A stretch of DNA of 22,909 bases from Plakobranchus ocellatus (GCA_019648995.1 BLXT01001650.1:74205-97113); one strand, 5' to 3'; counted from the stretch's first letter, positions 10,501-17,900 are shown. Notes: generated by a model from the letters alone, not told the origin. Numbers and translations are program-made.

Positions 10501-13500
10501 CACACAAGCCTCTGCTACAGATAAAAATGTGAGGATTTGTATCTATCATACCTATACTGAGACTTTCTGTCCTGCCTTTAATTAAACCTAGACTTAATAC
10601 GCAGATTGTCTTAATAAATATGTAACAAACATACATTAAGACTTTTACCAGTGTTTTTTAGGCCTAGAATGACTATGTCAATACCTATCTTACATATACC
10701 AACAATTGCTATATCATAGAATTTCAGGCAAATCATTTACATTTTATTTACATATATATATATATATATATATATATACAAGTTTCTGAGAAATTACCCA
10801 CCACTATAAAATAACAGAATCTTTTAGATTGCTATCCATATCTTGCAACCAGGAAAAATAATGATACGAGAAACAGATTTTTCAGATTAAAAAAAAAAAA
10901 CCAAAACAACAAGAAGAAGTAAAAAAGCATTTTTGACAGTTGCAGGCAGCAGCCCTGACACTGATCAGGTTTTTCCTTTCTTTTTTTTTCTCTGATTAGT
11001 TAATTAGAGAAAAACTAACCCTATTGCTTTTGTTTCAAAAAAAAGAAAAAAATTTAATTTTTTAAATCTGATATTATTAATTTTCACAATTGTTTCCTCT
11101 TGTTAGTATTTTTTTCATGATGCTATCATTGGTTAAGTATAACTTCACAATAAGGTCAGAGGCAGTCATCAGTTTGGGTGCAAATGACTGACCAGAGTTG
11201 TCCAGCACTACAGCTCTCAACACTGGGTGTGATGCAGACAGTCTTTCTAACTTGGCCTGGGTGTCCTTCTCAAAGTGATCGACTTGACTTGGAGCCAGAG
11301 AGAATCGCAAGGCCAGTGGGGGTGTGGCCTGTGTGACCTCTACCTCAGGCAAAGGTCGCAGCTCAGACAAAGGCAGGGTTTCACTGTTACCATAGTCGAT
11401 AAAGTAAACCTGAACCTGCCAAAATCAAATACAAAAAAAACTTGTGGCTTGAGCTGCAGGTCCAATACATCAACCAAACCTGTACTAATGCACATAAAAC
11501 ACACACAAATTGTAACCATTGATACTGACAATAGTATTGTAGGCTACTCTAAAAAACAAGCGTCAGTGCAGTACAGTGTGCAAGCTTGAGCTAAATGAAG
11601 TAATAGAAAAGAGCCAAAACTTTCATATGTTATTGTGAAAGAAGTACATATTTTGTTGTTTTTTCAGCTCATTCAGTACAAAGCCATTCACTGAATATGA
11701 AGGAAATTCTTTTTCCTTTCTTGAAGAAAATATTTTTTTGGCTAAAATGCGCAATGATATTGGTTTACATCCCCTAAATTCCTTGAATTACTTATGCTGA
11801 ATTATAAACTACCAAAAAAAAAGATGATCCAATGACAGTTTGAAGTGTATTTCTTTTGCAGTATTTTCAGCTAGTTGAACACAATGTGTGATCAACTGCA
11901 GCAAGCAGCAATTTCAGGGACCATACTGAGAAAGAATGATGTAGTTAAAGGATTTTGATAATTGTGCTTTTACCACAGCTATTTCTTCTTCCAGCTTTTT
12001 TATATTAAGAAAGGAAGCTGTATTTCAGTGAGTCCTTAATTTATAGAAAGAGATAGAGGAAGGAGTTGTATTTCAGTGAGTGCTCTAGTATCAGTATGCC
12101 ATGAATATCGTAAGAGCGATGAGGAAAGAGGTTGTATTTCATAGAGTACCTGGGGTCGTTCAATAGCTGTAATCTGTGCTCTATACCAGCCACCCTCATA
12201 GCTGGCAGCAACTTTAGCACCAACATTAGGCAGTTTCTGGTCAAACTGGGCAGATGCCTGGACAAAACAAAGTAATTCATGTTGTGAATGAGTAAGAGGC
12301 ACAAGAGAATGATTAGAAGATCTCTTAGTTTAGCCATGACCTATAAAATATGCTTGATCCAGTATTTTCATTCAACAAAAAACAAAATTAAAGTCATGGG
12401 ACTAAAGGCAGAATTTAAAAAAAATCTAATAGTGCAAATAATGCCTCTTGGTTTAAATATCCAAAACTAAATGGCTGCCTTTTTAAAAACTCTGTTGTTG
12501 TTACCTGTCTTGCATAATATGAACAGAAGTGTCTCGATGAATCAATAATTGAACAAGAAAACAAAATGTCCAAGGGAAACTGACAACTTAACAGAAACTT
12601 ACAGGACACATTTGAGTCAGGGTTTCATCAATCTCGTATACAATGTCCTCAGACAGGGCAAGTTGAAAGTAAACTTCTGAGGCAGAGTAGGCATAACTAA
12701 ACATCACTTCCAGTTCTGACCTGATCAGGGAGAAACAGAGAGCGCAGCATGAAAACATTACATTCTCTAAATCTCTAAATATATGGATGGCCACAAGGGA
12801 AAATCCTTCGAAACCTGACAGATATGAGTGTTTAGTATTTCATTCCTGTGTATTCTATATCCCTTTGTGTGCATTTTGTAGATTACATTTCTTTGCCTAA
12901 ATTAGAATTGGAGTTATGAAATTTTACAGGGAAAATAGCGCTGTAAAACACAAATTTCCAACTTTGCACGGGCCTGGAATAAGGCCAGTAAAGCTGACAA
13001 ATTCTGAGGATTTTTTCAGATTGCCTCACATTTAGAAATAATAGTATAGCATTATTTTCACTGGGGTTCAAAATTTAGGCATAGGCCGGTGATAGACTGG
13101 GGATACATTTCCTTACATCTTTAGCCTCATTGCCTTGCACCTCCTTCTGAGCATTATTGACCAAAGCCTGATTTCAAATATAAAACATGTAGCAATCTTG
13201 CTGACATTTCAAATATACTGGTTTTCTTGTCCCTTGAAATTGATTTAAAAGAAAAAAAAAAAACTTGGCAAATAACTATTCAAATGTCTATACTTTGTGT
13301 CCAAAAATGCATCTAATTATCTACATCTTGTCAAATATTTTGTGCTCTGCTTATTGACCTACTGTGTGAGATCAATTTTTGAACTTTATAAAGGAGAGGG
13401 TTAGTTTGTTGAAATATTTTTTTCCGTACAATTCTTTTTTTTTATTTGAACTTTCTTGTGTCTTTGTTACAATACTGGAACAAATGCCTTCATTTATAGA

Positions 13501-16500
13501 TGGCTGAATCAAATCATTGACCATGAATGAGGACCCTTACAACTGCTGTGATAAAATGATGGCATTTTAAACACATTTAATAAATTTTAAAAGTACTAGT
13601 AAACTTAAAATAAGAACAGCAAAAAATCTACTTGACAAGCCGCCAGCGTAAGTAAAATTTTCAATCAGGAGAACCAGTGTTGAAACAACAATGACCTTCC
13701 TGATCTTTGTTAATAAGTTTTCCCAATGGGATCTGCCTGAGAACTAGAAGTACGATTATAGTTGCTGTTTATTGGCCTTACAGGCTCAAAAGGAGTAATT
13801 TTTGTTTTACAGATTTCAATAAGCCTATCTGTTAAAGTTTGCTGTCTGAAATGAATATGTTTATCAATACCCTTTCTCTAGTATTTGAAGCCTGGTGTCT
13901 TCCACAAAGTCTGCAGTGTCATGGGCAGAAGATGCTGGGGATGCCACAGAACCAGCTCCTTCCTCTCCAGCATTGCTCTCTAGCTTTGTTTTGCTACTGC
14001 TCACATCAGCACCACGGACTGGAAAGACTACAACCCTACCTGCAATCCTGGAACACAAACACAGAAAAAGCCTTTCCCTGTTGTGCATTTACTAAACCAT
14101 TCAGCCCTTAAAACAATTGCTATAAACTTACACCCAACATCACCTATCAACAATTTTAAAAACTTCCTTATGTACATTGTAAATTCGTACACACCTAGTG
14201 CAGCTATGGTTTAGGCTCCTATGGTTCTAATTTCTGCTTATGTATACTGAAAATACTGTTAACCCACACCAGCAGTAGTGAATATAATTCTCTAATCCAT
14301 GATTCTAAAGTGAATGATCCGGAGGTAGGCCCTTCTAAGTCTAGTTCAAATATAAATGGCAGTAACAGTGATGAAGATGATAATGCTGGTTTACAGAATA
14401 GTGATAAAGACAATTATCTCAATGAAAACTCACATCTCCTCTAGGCTGAAGCAGTCTGGCCTTGACCTGACATGAGAGAGAACATCAATCTCAAGTTTTT
14501 GGCCATAGGTTTTCTCATACAAATCCGGCAGGCTCTTCACAAATATTCCATTGATTGACAGCATCTGCTCGGGCAAGTTTTTATATATTGTTATTGATCA
14601 AGGAAAAGGAGGGCTTCACTTGTGTGTGTGTGTAGAGTGATCTATTTTAAATCAACAGAACTGCTTTCCCTGACAATGGCATGAAAAAAGTGTCAAGATA
14701 GATTGGTTTTTGTATATAGCCAGTCCACAATAAGGTGATCTCAGGCTTTCAGGCCCTCCGTCAGGCCAGGGCACCATGGTGGGGCTTGAACCCACAACAG
14801 AAGTTTCAAGATAGATGCCAAAAATTGGACTGAAAAAAAAAATGACCAAAGGCTTGCTGGAATATAATACCAGCAGTGCAGTTCTTATTTTAGTTCTCAC
14901 ATAAAGAGGAGTAAATGTCACTGCCTAAACACTACAAATACTGCATGTCATAGGCAAGGGTAGTACAGGACTTGAAAAAAAAAAAGAGCTTTAAAGCCTT
15001 GCTATGGTTCGTATATGTATGAACAAATGAATTCCCCTTTTATTCATTTTTTTCCTTAGTTGTGTGATGGTTAGTGGTTAAGGGATTTCTCTAGTGGCAG
15101 CACTGTAGGGGAAATTGGAAACCAGTATTGAAAAAAAAAAAGTATATATTCTACCTTGTAAATGTTTTCATTGATCATAATCAGCTGGCTATCCTTTGTT
15201 GATGACTTCTGCTGCCGATGCTGTGATAACGGCAGAGGTGGAGGGGAAGATTGGGGTGTTGCAGGGAGAGGTACATTCTTGGATGTTGGAGTCCCAGGTG
15301 TCATGTCAGAAGGAGGCTCTGGCTGTTTTGAAGGGCTTGAGTCAATGCTGCCACGCAGCTGCTGTGTCAAGCTTGCCATCCAAGAAGGTTGTGGGCTCGG
15401 CTTATCAGAGGGTTCACTGGTTGCAAACTTGACATAATCTTCGCCATTATTCTCAGGCACTGTAATTTAAGATATGTGACAAAACTGTTAACTGCTGCCA
15501 TCTTCCAAAGATAGTCTTAATGCTGAGAGTCAGGAGATGGCTAATATACAGTGTGGATTCATTGAAGGGGAAGGATTAGCAAGTGCTATATAAACCATAT
15601 GAATTATGTTTAAAAGCCCCAGAGGCCCAGAAAATATATATCTATTTTTCATTGTTAATGATGAAAAGCCTTTGACAGAGTCAAACAAAATGACATTATG
15701 AATGAATAGATACATCTGCAAAGCAAAGATTTTGGAATCAACAGAAATGTGAACTGCAGTAATAAGGATAGAAATCCAGCTTAGCTCTTTGTTACAGTTT
15801 TGATTATAGAAACTGAAACAGATTTTCAAAACCTAAAGGATACGATGAAAAACAAAAAGAAAGAAAAGACACACATTATAGTCATGAGCCGAAAAGCAAA
15901 CAAAATGTGTAATTTAGTTGTTAAAGATATAAAATGCAATAACACTTCCAAATATCTAGGCTCATAAATCTAAAAGGACAGAAAAGACATTGCACACACC
16001 ACAGAAATCAGTCAAACCAAAATTTCGTTTAAGAAAATCACATCTCTCTTAAATGAACTTATCAAAAAAAAAAAAATAAATAACCTAAGACAAAGAACAT
16101 CTTAGTGTATATAGAATCTATCTTCATGCATCAATGTCAGCCATGGACAATAATCAAGCAGGTAAACAAAAACAAATAAATAAATAAAGCAGATGAGATG
16201 TGGTTCTGAAACTGATAATATTCATACCATGGATTGCAAAGAAACCAAATGTGAAAGTCCTTAGAGAGGCAGAAACTGAAAGATATCTAGTCATGCAAGA
16301 AATATCTAGCCAACAAACAAGGCTTTTAGATCACTTAATTGAGCAGAGAGGGTTTGGAAAACCTAATTCGAAAAGGAGAATGGTAAGCAAGAGGAAGATA
16401 AAGATCACACCGATGGACCAAATCACCTCATCGATGAGGGCAAACAAAACAGACATCAGCCACAAAAATCAACACACTTCAAGAGAAATGATTGCTGGCC

Positions 16501-17233
16501 CTAGGATACAAGGCACTTGATTGATTGAACAAAATAGAAATAGGAGGGCAATAAATTTATTCTTATATACGAGGTACAATGTTCCTTCACTTGTAATACT
16601 GGTCCCAATACTATTATTAACTATTCTTATTGAGGAGCCCCTTGAAAAAGGAGAGACTTTTCATACACTTCTTTCTTGATGTGCTTAAATCCAAATAAAA
16701 ACACACAGAATGTATGGAAATCTAAAGGCACACGCATGATCCTTAAGTGGTAAAAATAAAATTTTTAATTGGCGAAACAAAAATGACCATGGAAAATGTT
16801 TGCCTGTTTGATGGAATAGAATCAGACTGGTATAATAAATAAAACCGGAAAAAATTCACCAGTTTACAACCATTATTTTAAACATAACAGAATAATGCCT
16901 ATGGGTAATAACACAGAAAAGGCATGAGGCAATAGAGCAAGTAACAGTCAAAAGTAACTTGGGATAACTGTGCCACAAGAACTTTTAAAAAATGTTCCTT
17001 GTCAGAATTGGTAAAAAGGTAATAAAATCATAATCGTATATTTTCTCCTAATTAGAATAGAGACTAAAGTTTTTTTCCTGTGTTCTTAATATCTGCAAAT
17101 TCTGACTTGTGCCTGCTTTGCTCTGGTTGCCTTACAACAGAGAAGAAAATTTCACACTTACATGGGATTTGGTTTGTAATGCAAAAGGAGCGAGCTGCAT
17201 TTTGCTTAGCTTGTTCTGCTGTTCTTTGGATAT
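1480..17233 (-). CDS. TDRD7: TDRD7-like LOTUS/Tudor protein, 15 internal exons, both ends missing
   Basis: The coding segments of 15 exons join on the minus strand with matching phases at all 14 junctions, giving about 789 residues without a stop. Numbering from the first complete codon seen, a LOTUS (OST-HTH) domain lies at about 115-180. An extended Tudor domain spans about 228-390 with the full YFIDYGN strand, and a degenerate Tudor domain spans about 422-600. An acidic and Ser-rich linker follows at about 600-730, then the start of a third Tudor domain. Proteins of this architecture (TDRD7, fly Tapas) are cytoplasmic germ-granule scaffolds. Their LOTUS domains bind Vasa-type helicases or RNA, and their Tudor domains bind dimethyl-arginine on Piwi proteins. 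TDRD5 is less likely because it carries one Tudor domain. N-terminal LOTUS exons and the C-terminal half of Tudor 3 are not in the window. Family assignment is strong; strict TDRD7 orthology is inferred. Confidence 0.82.
1862..2097 (-). mobile_element. tRNA-derived SINE, copy 1
   Basis: On the minus strand the head reads GTGGTAGCTCCTCTGGTAGA (A-box-like) and GGTTGAATCCC (B-box-like). A body shared with copy 2 at 8377-8646 follows (for example ACCTCAAAATGCC and CCAAGAAC). The borders are approximate, and I see no clear target duplication. It lies in the same orientation as the TDRD7-like gene. Confidence 0.75.
2623..2907 (-). CDS. TDRD7: TDRD7-like exon: linker and start of Tudor 3
   Basis: This 285-bp phase 0-0 exon encodes 95 residues. 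The first about 65 are a polar linker (ASLGSLSVTGEREEAQ and a Gly/Thr/Asn-rich stretch). The last part, FFKSVSLYITMVESPSHFV, is the opening strand pair of a third extended Tudor domain. The acceptor is AAAACTAG; an AG 14 bases downstream gives the wrong phase. The donor is GTT|GTAAGT. Confidence 0.86.
2985..3270. repeat. 30-bp minisatellite array A
   Basis: About nine degenerate copies of a unit of the type GCTATTCTCATTAATGCTAA + ACCACCACAG. Because the unit is 30 bp, it stays open and translates as repeated AILINAKPPQ on the plus strand. I regard that as a by-product of the unit length. Confidence 0.85.
3584..3667. repeat. TAGATC/TCTAGA simple-repeat patches
   Basis: Short runs of CTAGATCTAGA and TCTAGATCTAGATCTAG. 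The same motif recurs near the end of the window, and it is frequent in gastropod genomes (recollection, not tested). Confidence 0.6.
3998..4405. repeat. 31-bp minisatellite array B, related to array A
   Basis: About 13 degenerate copies of a unit of the type GCTATTCACACCAATGTTTG + ACCCACCACAG. It is clearly related to array A in the same intron, from which it is separated by about 730 unrelated bases. The longer unit breaks the plus-strand frame. Confidence 0.85.
4640..4872. repeat. Tandem copies of the donor end of the exon at 4873-5092
   Basis: Three clear copies and one decayed copy, about 62 bp apart. Each carries the last about 40 coding bases of the exon plus the first about 15 intron bases. 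In transcript order the junctions read GAG|ATGAGT (donor lost), GAG|GTAAGT and GAG|GTAAGT. The last two are better consensus donors than the real GTGAGT, but using them would put the next exon out of frame. Confidence 0.85.
4873..5092 (-). CDS. TDRD7: TDRD7-like exon: acidic, Ser-rich linker between Tudor 2 and 3
   Basis: This 220-bp exon encodes 73 residues beginning ALEVDIIDNENEE, with a predicted helix (ALDEVREGLEHGRELQEIL) and an acidic/Ser/Thr-rich tail ending GTEEIE. The acceptor is TTTCATCAG and the donor is GAG|GTGAGT, phase 0. About 60 bp around the donor are tandemly copied into the intron. Reading through the donor stays open for two more repeat units. Confidence 0.85.
5752..5879 (-). 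CDS. TDRD7: TDRD7-like exon: Tudor 2 extended region
   Basis: This 128-bp exon encodes 42 residues, AVLATLRGLDQVEESLKATA onward, then LLKFVNFTMPVYAVRH. These are the post-core helix and outer strands of an extended Tudor domain. The acceptor is CCTGTCCAG and the donor is CT|GTAAGT. The two leftover bases plus G of the next exon make Leu. A second open frame crosses the same bases but has no phase fit. Confidence 0.86.
6145..6252 (-). CDS. TDRD7: TDRD7-like exon: Tudor 2 core, degenerate cage
   Basis: This 108-bp phase 0-0 exon encodes 36 residues, DGSLTCYLPDHSGEE onward. The strand aligns with FIDYGN of Tudor 1 but reads YLPDHSG. The second aromatic and the Asn are lost, so methyl-arginine binding is doubtful. 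The acceptor is TATTTTAAG. The donor is CAG|GTCAAG, unusual at +3. Confidence 0.87.
6478..6924. repeat. Tandem copies of the donor junction of the exon at 6925-7107
   Basis: About nine copies, 47-58 bp apart, each containing a version of CACAAACCTTGTTTTGC. This is the reverse complement of the real exon end and donor (GCAAAACAAG|GTTTGTG). The copies nearest the exon have 47- and 54-bp spacing; the older, more diverged copies lie farther away. Confidence 0.85.
6925..7107 (-). CDS. TDRD7: TDRD7-like exon: Tudor 2 helix and core entry
   Basis: This 183-bp phase 0-0 exon encodes 61 residues. It has a helix (DALDDLEQSIEKNFYQW), then GMVLATADEAQDDSS and KYHRVRVLRQNK. The last segment occupies the place of the usual WYRA strand but has His-Arg instead of Trp-Tyr. 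The acceptor is ATTCTAG. The donor AAG|GTTTGT is non-consensus at +3 to +5 and is copied repeatedly in the adjacent intron. Confidence 0.9.
7108..8376. other. Intron sequence without a recognised feature
   Basis: AT-rich intron sequence between the exons at 6925-7107 and 8919-9019. The short open frames on the minus strand have no domain and no suitable splice sites. The phase 0-0 join across this intron needs no extra exon. Confidence 0.6.
8377..8646 (-). mobile_element. tRNA-derived SINE, copy 2, with 13-bp target duplication
   Basis: The element is flanked by perfect repeats CCCCTTAGAGTTA at 8364-8376 and 8647-8659. On the minus strand it starts AGGAGCGGTGGCTCATCTGG, which contains an A box, and has the B box GGTTCAATTCC. 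It then shares its body with copy 1 and ends in a T-rich tail (TTTACTTTTTTT). The intact duplication and clear boxes indicate a fairly recent insertion. Confidence 0.9.
8919..9019 (-). CDS. TDRD7: TDRD7-like exon: first strands of Tudor 2
   Basis: This exon encodes 33 residues with FAVYICQVRTECTVLLRVV, the N-terminal strands of a second extended Tudor domain, ending DTDYS. The acceptor is TTTTGCAG; the first two bases complete a Glu codon. The donor is TCT|GTGAGT, phase 0. The join to the next exon reads DYS-DALDDL, the usual loop and helix. Confidence 0.88.
9337..9565. mobile_element. Second TTAA-flanked MITE, 229 bp
   Basis: The ends are CCCCTAAAGGAC and, inverted, CACCTAAAGGAC (one mismatch in 12), each bordered by TTAA (9333-9336 and 9566-9569). 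The interior is G-rich on the right and has no coding capacity. Its ends differ from those of the MITE at 1064-1304, so it belongs to another family with the same target preference. Confidence 0.72.
9805..9936 (-). CDS. TDRD7: TDRD7-like exon: strand EACVVELQF and inter-Tudor linker
   Basis: This 132-bp exon encodes 43 residues. It begins EACVVELQFKDKTP, the closing strands of extended Tudor 1, and ends in a polar linker DSSSLDP. The acceptor is CTTTGTAG and the donor is CCAG|GTGTGA. The 5' half of this exon, with its acceptor, is duplicated several times in the intron upstream (see the array at 9950-10590). Confidence 0.86.
9950..10590. repeat. Tandem copies of the acceptor and 5' part of the exon at 9805-9936
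   Basis: Six or so copies contain, in transcript sense, an acceptor-like CTGTAG or CTACAG context, then TGTGTGGTGGAG.TTCAGTT, then GAGAGTCTCAGCATAGG. The first two extra copies are spaced about 104 bp. The next three are spaced 139 bp and share a 10-bp deletion that breaks the frame, which shows that the deleted form was itself amplified. Confidence 0.82.
9983..10039 (-). pseudogene. Decoy exon copy, possibly an alternative in-frame 57-bp exon
   Basis: This is a tandem copy of the 5' part of the exon at 9805-9936. It has an acceptor (CCTGTAG), an open frame ESCVVEVQFKKRTESLSK and a donor (AAAG|GTGTGG). Its entry and exit phases both match the flanking exons, and 57 bp is a multiple of three. 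Inclusion would insert 19 residues and duplicate the CVVE.QFK strand. Whether it is spliced in cannot be told from DNA; the neighbouring copies are broken. Confidence 0.35.
10752..10779. repeat. (TA)n microsatellite
   Basis: About 14 uninterrupted TA units inside the intron between the exons at 9805-9936 and 11193-11415. Confidence 0.9.
11193..11415 (-). CDS. TDRD7: TDRD7-like exon: Tudor 1 aromatic cage
   Basis: This exon encodes 74 residues beginning VQVYFIDYGN, the canonical dimethyl-arginine cage strand with Phe308, Asp310, Tyr311 and Asn313 all present. LPLSELRPLP follows, then the extended staphylococcal-nuclease-like part of the domain (PLALRFSLAP, VLRAVVLDNS). The acceptor is TTTGGCAG. 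I place the donor at G|GTCAGT because it gives the phase needed by the next exon. The open frame runs on past it to a TAA near 11077, but that extension has no phase-1 donor I can see. Confidence 0.88.
11993..12149. repeat. Short tandem duplication next to the donor at 12150
   Basis: Three copies of a segment containing GGAAGNNGTTGTATTTCA, followed by GTGAGT in two of them, lead up to the donor of the WYRA exon. Unlike the other arrays it does not include coding bases. Confidence 0.55.
12150..12257 (-). CDS. TDRD7: TDRD7-like exon: Tudor 1 core, WYRA strand
   Basis: This 108-bp phase 0-0 exon encodes 36 residues with the Tudor hallmark GAKVAASYEGGWYRAQI. Tyr287, Trp291 and Tyr292 of the assembled fragment are in the positions of the first cage strand. 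The acceptor is TTGTCCAG and the donor is CAG|GTACTC. Sequence just outside the donor is repeated in the intron. Confidence 0.93.
12603..12720 (-). CDS. TDRD7: TDRD7-like exon: first strands of extended Tudor 1
   Basis: This exon encodes 39 residues beginning SELEVMFSYAYSASEVYFQL. This is the N-terminal strand pair of an extended Tudor domain (the pattern V.vS.a.Sp..FyvQL), followed by the helix ETLTQMCP. The acceptor lies after a clean pyrimidine tract (TTTCTCCCTGATCAG). The donor is CCT|GTAAGT, phase 0. An AG five bases further in would give the wrong phase. Confidence 0.9.
12721..13870. other. Intron with one possible 51-bp cassette
   Basis: Mostly featureless AT-rich intron. A 51-bp segment at 13117-13167 (minus strand) has an acceptor (AAATCAG), a donor (GAT|GTAAGG) and no stop in the required frame. 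The flanking exons join cleanly without it. Confidence 0.4.
13871..14047 (-). CDS. TDRD7: TDRD7-like exon: end of LOTUS domain and acidic linker
   Basis: This 177-bp exon begins IAGRVVVFPVRG, the terminal beta strand of the LOTUS domain. A low-complexity Ser/Ala/Glu linker follows, then LQILEKG, which leads directly into the first Tudor domain. The acceptor is GTGTTCCAG. The donor is weak (GG|GTATTG); I chose it because it is the only one near the end of the open frame whose phase joins the next exon, and the joined sequence reads EKG-SELEV as expected for a Tudor lead-in. Confidence 0.84.
14199..14444 (+). other. 81-codon open frame of unknown origin, acidic Ser/Asn-rich
   Basis: The plus-strand frame is open to a TAG inside the LOTUS exon region. 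It has no ATG in a sensible place. Its C-terminal half is SNINGSNSDEDDNAGLQNSD-like, a composition unusual for random AT-rich DNA. It could be a transposase N-terminal remnant or chance; I recognise no family. Confidence 0.2.
14434..14564 (-). CDS. TDRD7: TDRD7-like exon: LOTUS domain core
   Basis: This exon encodes 43 residues with the LOTUS signature GIFVKSLPDLYEKTYGQKL: a helix, the LP..Y segment, and an aromatic-Gly turn before the next helix. It then reads CFSLEE, which leads into the final strand. The acceptor is CCCGAGCAG before an ATG codon; an alternative AG three bases upstream would add one Gln. The donor is AT|GTGAGT. The two leftover bases join the next exon's G to make Met. LOTUS domains in germ-plasm proteins bind Vasa/DDX4 or G-rich RNA; which applies here is not visible. 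Confidence 0.9.
14704..14800 (-). mobile_element. Truncated SINE fragment with 16-bp target duplication
   Basis: The flanks AAGTGTCAAGATAGAT (14688-14703) and AAGTTTCAAGATAGAT (14801-14816) match at 15 of 16 bases. On the minus strand the insert starts CTGTTGTGGGTTCAAGCCCC, a tRNA T-arm/B-box-like segment, and is unrelated to the other two SINEs downstream of that. The A-box half is missing. Confidence 0.65.
15155..15459 (-). CDS. TDRD7: TDRD7-like exon: Pro/Ser-rich linker and start of LOTUS domain
   Basis: This 305-bp exon encodes 101 residues. The first about 85 are a Pro/Ser/Gln-rich disordered linker (for example QSSPPPLPLSQHRQQ). The last about 15 (DSQLIMINENIYK) are the first helix of a LOTUS domain that continues in the next exon. 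The acceptor is AATTACAG and the donor is AAG|GTAGAA, phase 0. The linker between LOTUS domains in this family is usually poorly conserved, so the domain continuation gives most of the support. Confidence 0.86.
15541..16520 (+). mobile_element. Decayed non-LTR retrotransposon (reverse transcriptase remnant)
   Basis: Plus-strand pieces in changing frames match non-LTR reverse transcriptases in order: QCGFIEGEG (15550s), KAFDRVKQNDIM (15665-15700), KTHIIVMSRK (from 15866), KYLGS (15950-15964), then ADEMWF. A 106-codon frame at 16200-16520 follows (KVLREAETERYLVMQEIS, LLDHLIEQRGF), the usual C-terminal tail, ending in a normal stop. The catalytic YADD region between 15785 and 15865 is deleted, and stops and frameshifts are frequent, so the copy is dead. 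It is antisense to the TDRD7-like gene. Confidence 0.82.
17162..17233 (-). CDS. TDRD7: TDRD7-like exon 1 of those seen (linker before LOTUS domain)
   Basis: This 72-bp exon encodes a polar segment beginning IQRTAEQAKQ and ending CITNQIP. The acceptor is TGGTCCAG and the donor is T|GTAAGT. It starts with two bases that complete an upstream codon, so at least one earlier coding exon must exist. It ends with one base that joins the next exon to form a Leu codon (IP-L-PENN). It is called from phase fit and good splice sites rather than from a domain match. It is separated from the next exon by an intron holding a LINE remnant. Confidence 0.72.
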
Positions 17234-17900
17234 CTGGACCAGAATTAAAAACATTTAAAAAACAAAAAATTATTATTTCAGCCTTGCATACTTGACTCAT
17301 CCATACTTGAGACAAAGCCTCCTTCCTACCACCTTTTAATCCTATTATTTTTCTTGTCATATCATCTCATGTCTAGATGATTTTTGATTAAGCTCACCAT
17401 TTTGTTCAATGTTGTGATTTATAACATATCACAGATCTAAGAGGTAAATAATAAAATTGTTTATAAATCTTTTCAGACGTTTTTATATCACAATATTAAA
17501 GGACTCGAAACAAACAAAAAAGATAGTCACTCCATAAAAAGGGTTTTCTCTATGGTGATCGTTCTCACCATATAGATAATCACCCAAAACAGACACCGTT
17601 TATCTTATTTGATGCTGTACCGATGATGATGATAACTATGGACTTCAACAACAAGCAATTCAGGAGCATACTTCAGATTGCAAGCTATCATCAAAAGTAA
17701 CCATGCATTGTATGTAAACTTACAATAATATGCGCAATGTCACTGAATCACATGTTACAGTCATAACAAATTAAGAAAAATTAATTTAAGAAATAAGGCC
17801 ACAAACAAGATCTATGTCCATGTATGGTAATATTAAAATTATTCTTTGACATTAGACTTCAACCATCCCCTACATTTTAACTAGTTTATTTTACTATAAC
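17234..17900. other. No gene seen upstream of the first visible exon
   Basis: AT-rich sequence. A short hairpin (TATGGTGA/TCACCATA, near 17553-17574) and a short GAT repeat are the only structures noticed. The missing upstream exon must end in phase 1; I see no convincing candidate here. Confidence 0.5.

Noticed and set aside
11077-11192. Extension of the Tudor 1 exon to the TAA (…FAPKLMTASD…)
   Set aside because: No phase-1 donor was found in it; G|GTCAGT at 11193 gives the correct join to the EACVVEL exon. It would be restored if RNA showed an intervening exon.
16200-16520. 106-residue frame as a separate gene
   Set aside because: It matches the C-terminal tail of non-LTR reverse transcriptases and follows other RT pieces in order.
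1480-17233. TDRD5 or MARF1 as the gene's identity
   Set aside because: Those families have LOTUS domains with one Tudor domain or none; here LOTUS is followed by one complete, one degenerate and one partial Tudor domain.
17551-17576. Hairpin TATGGTGA…TCACCATA as a microRNA precursor
   Set aside because: The stem is only about 8-9 bp with a 6-base loop, too short for a pre-miRNA.
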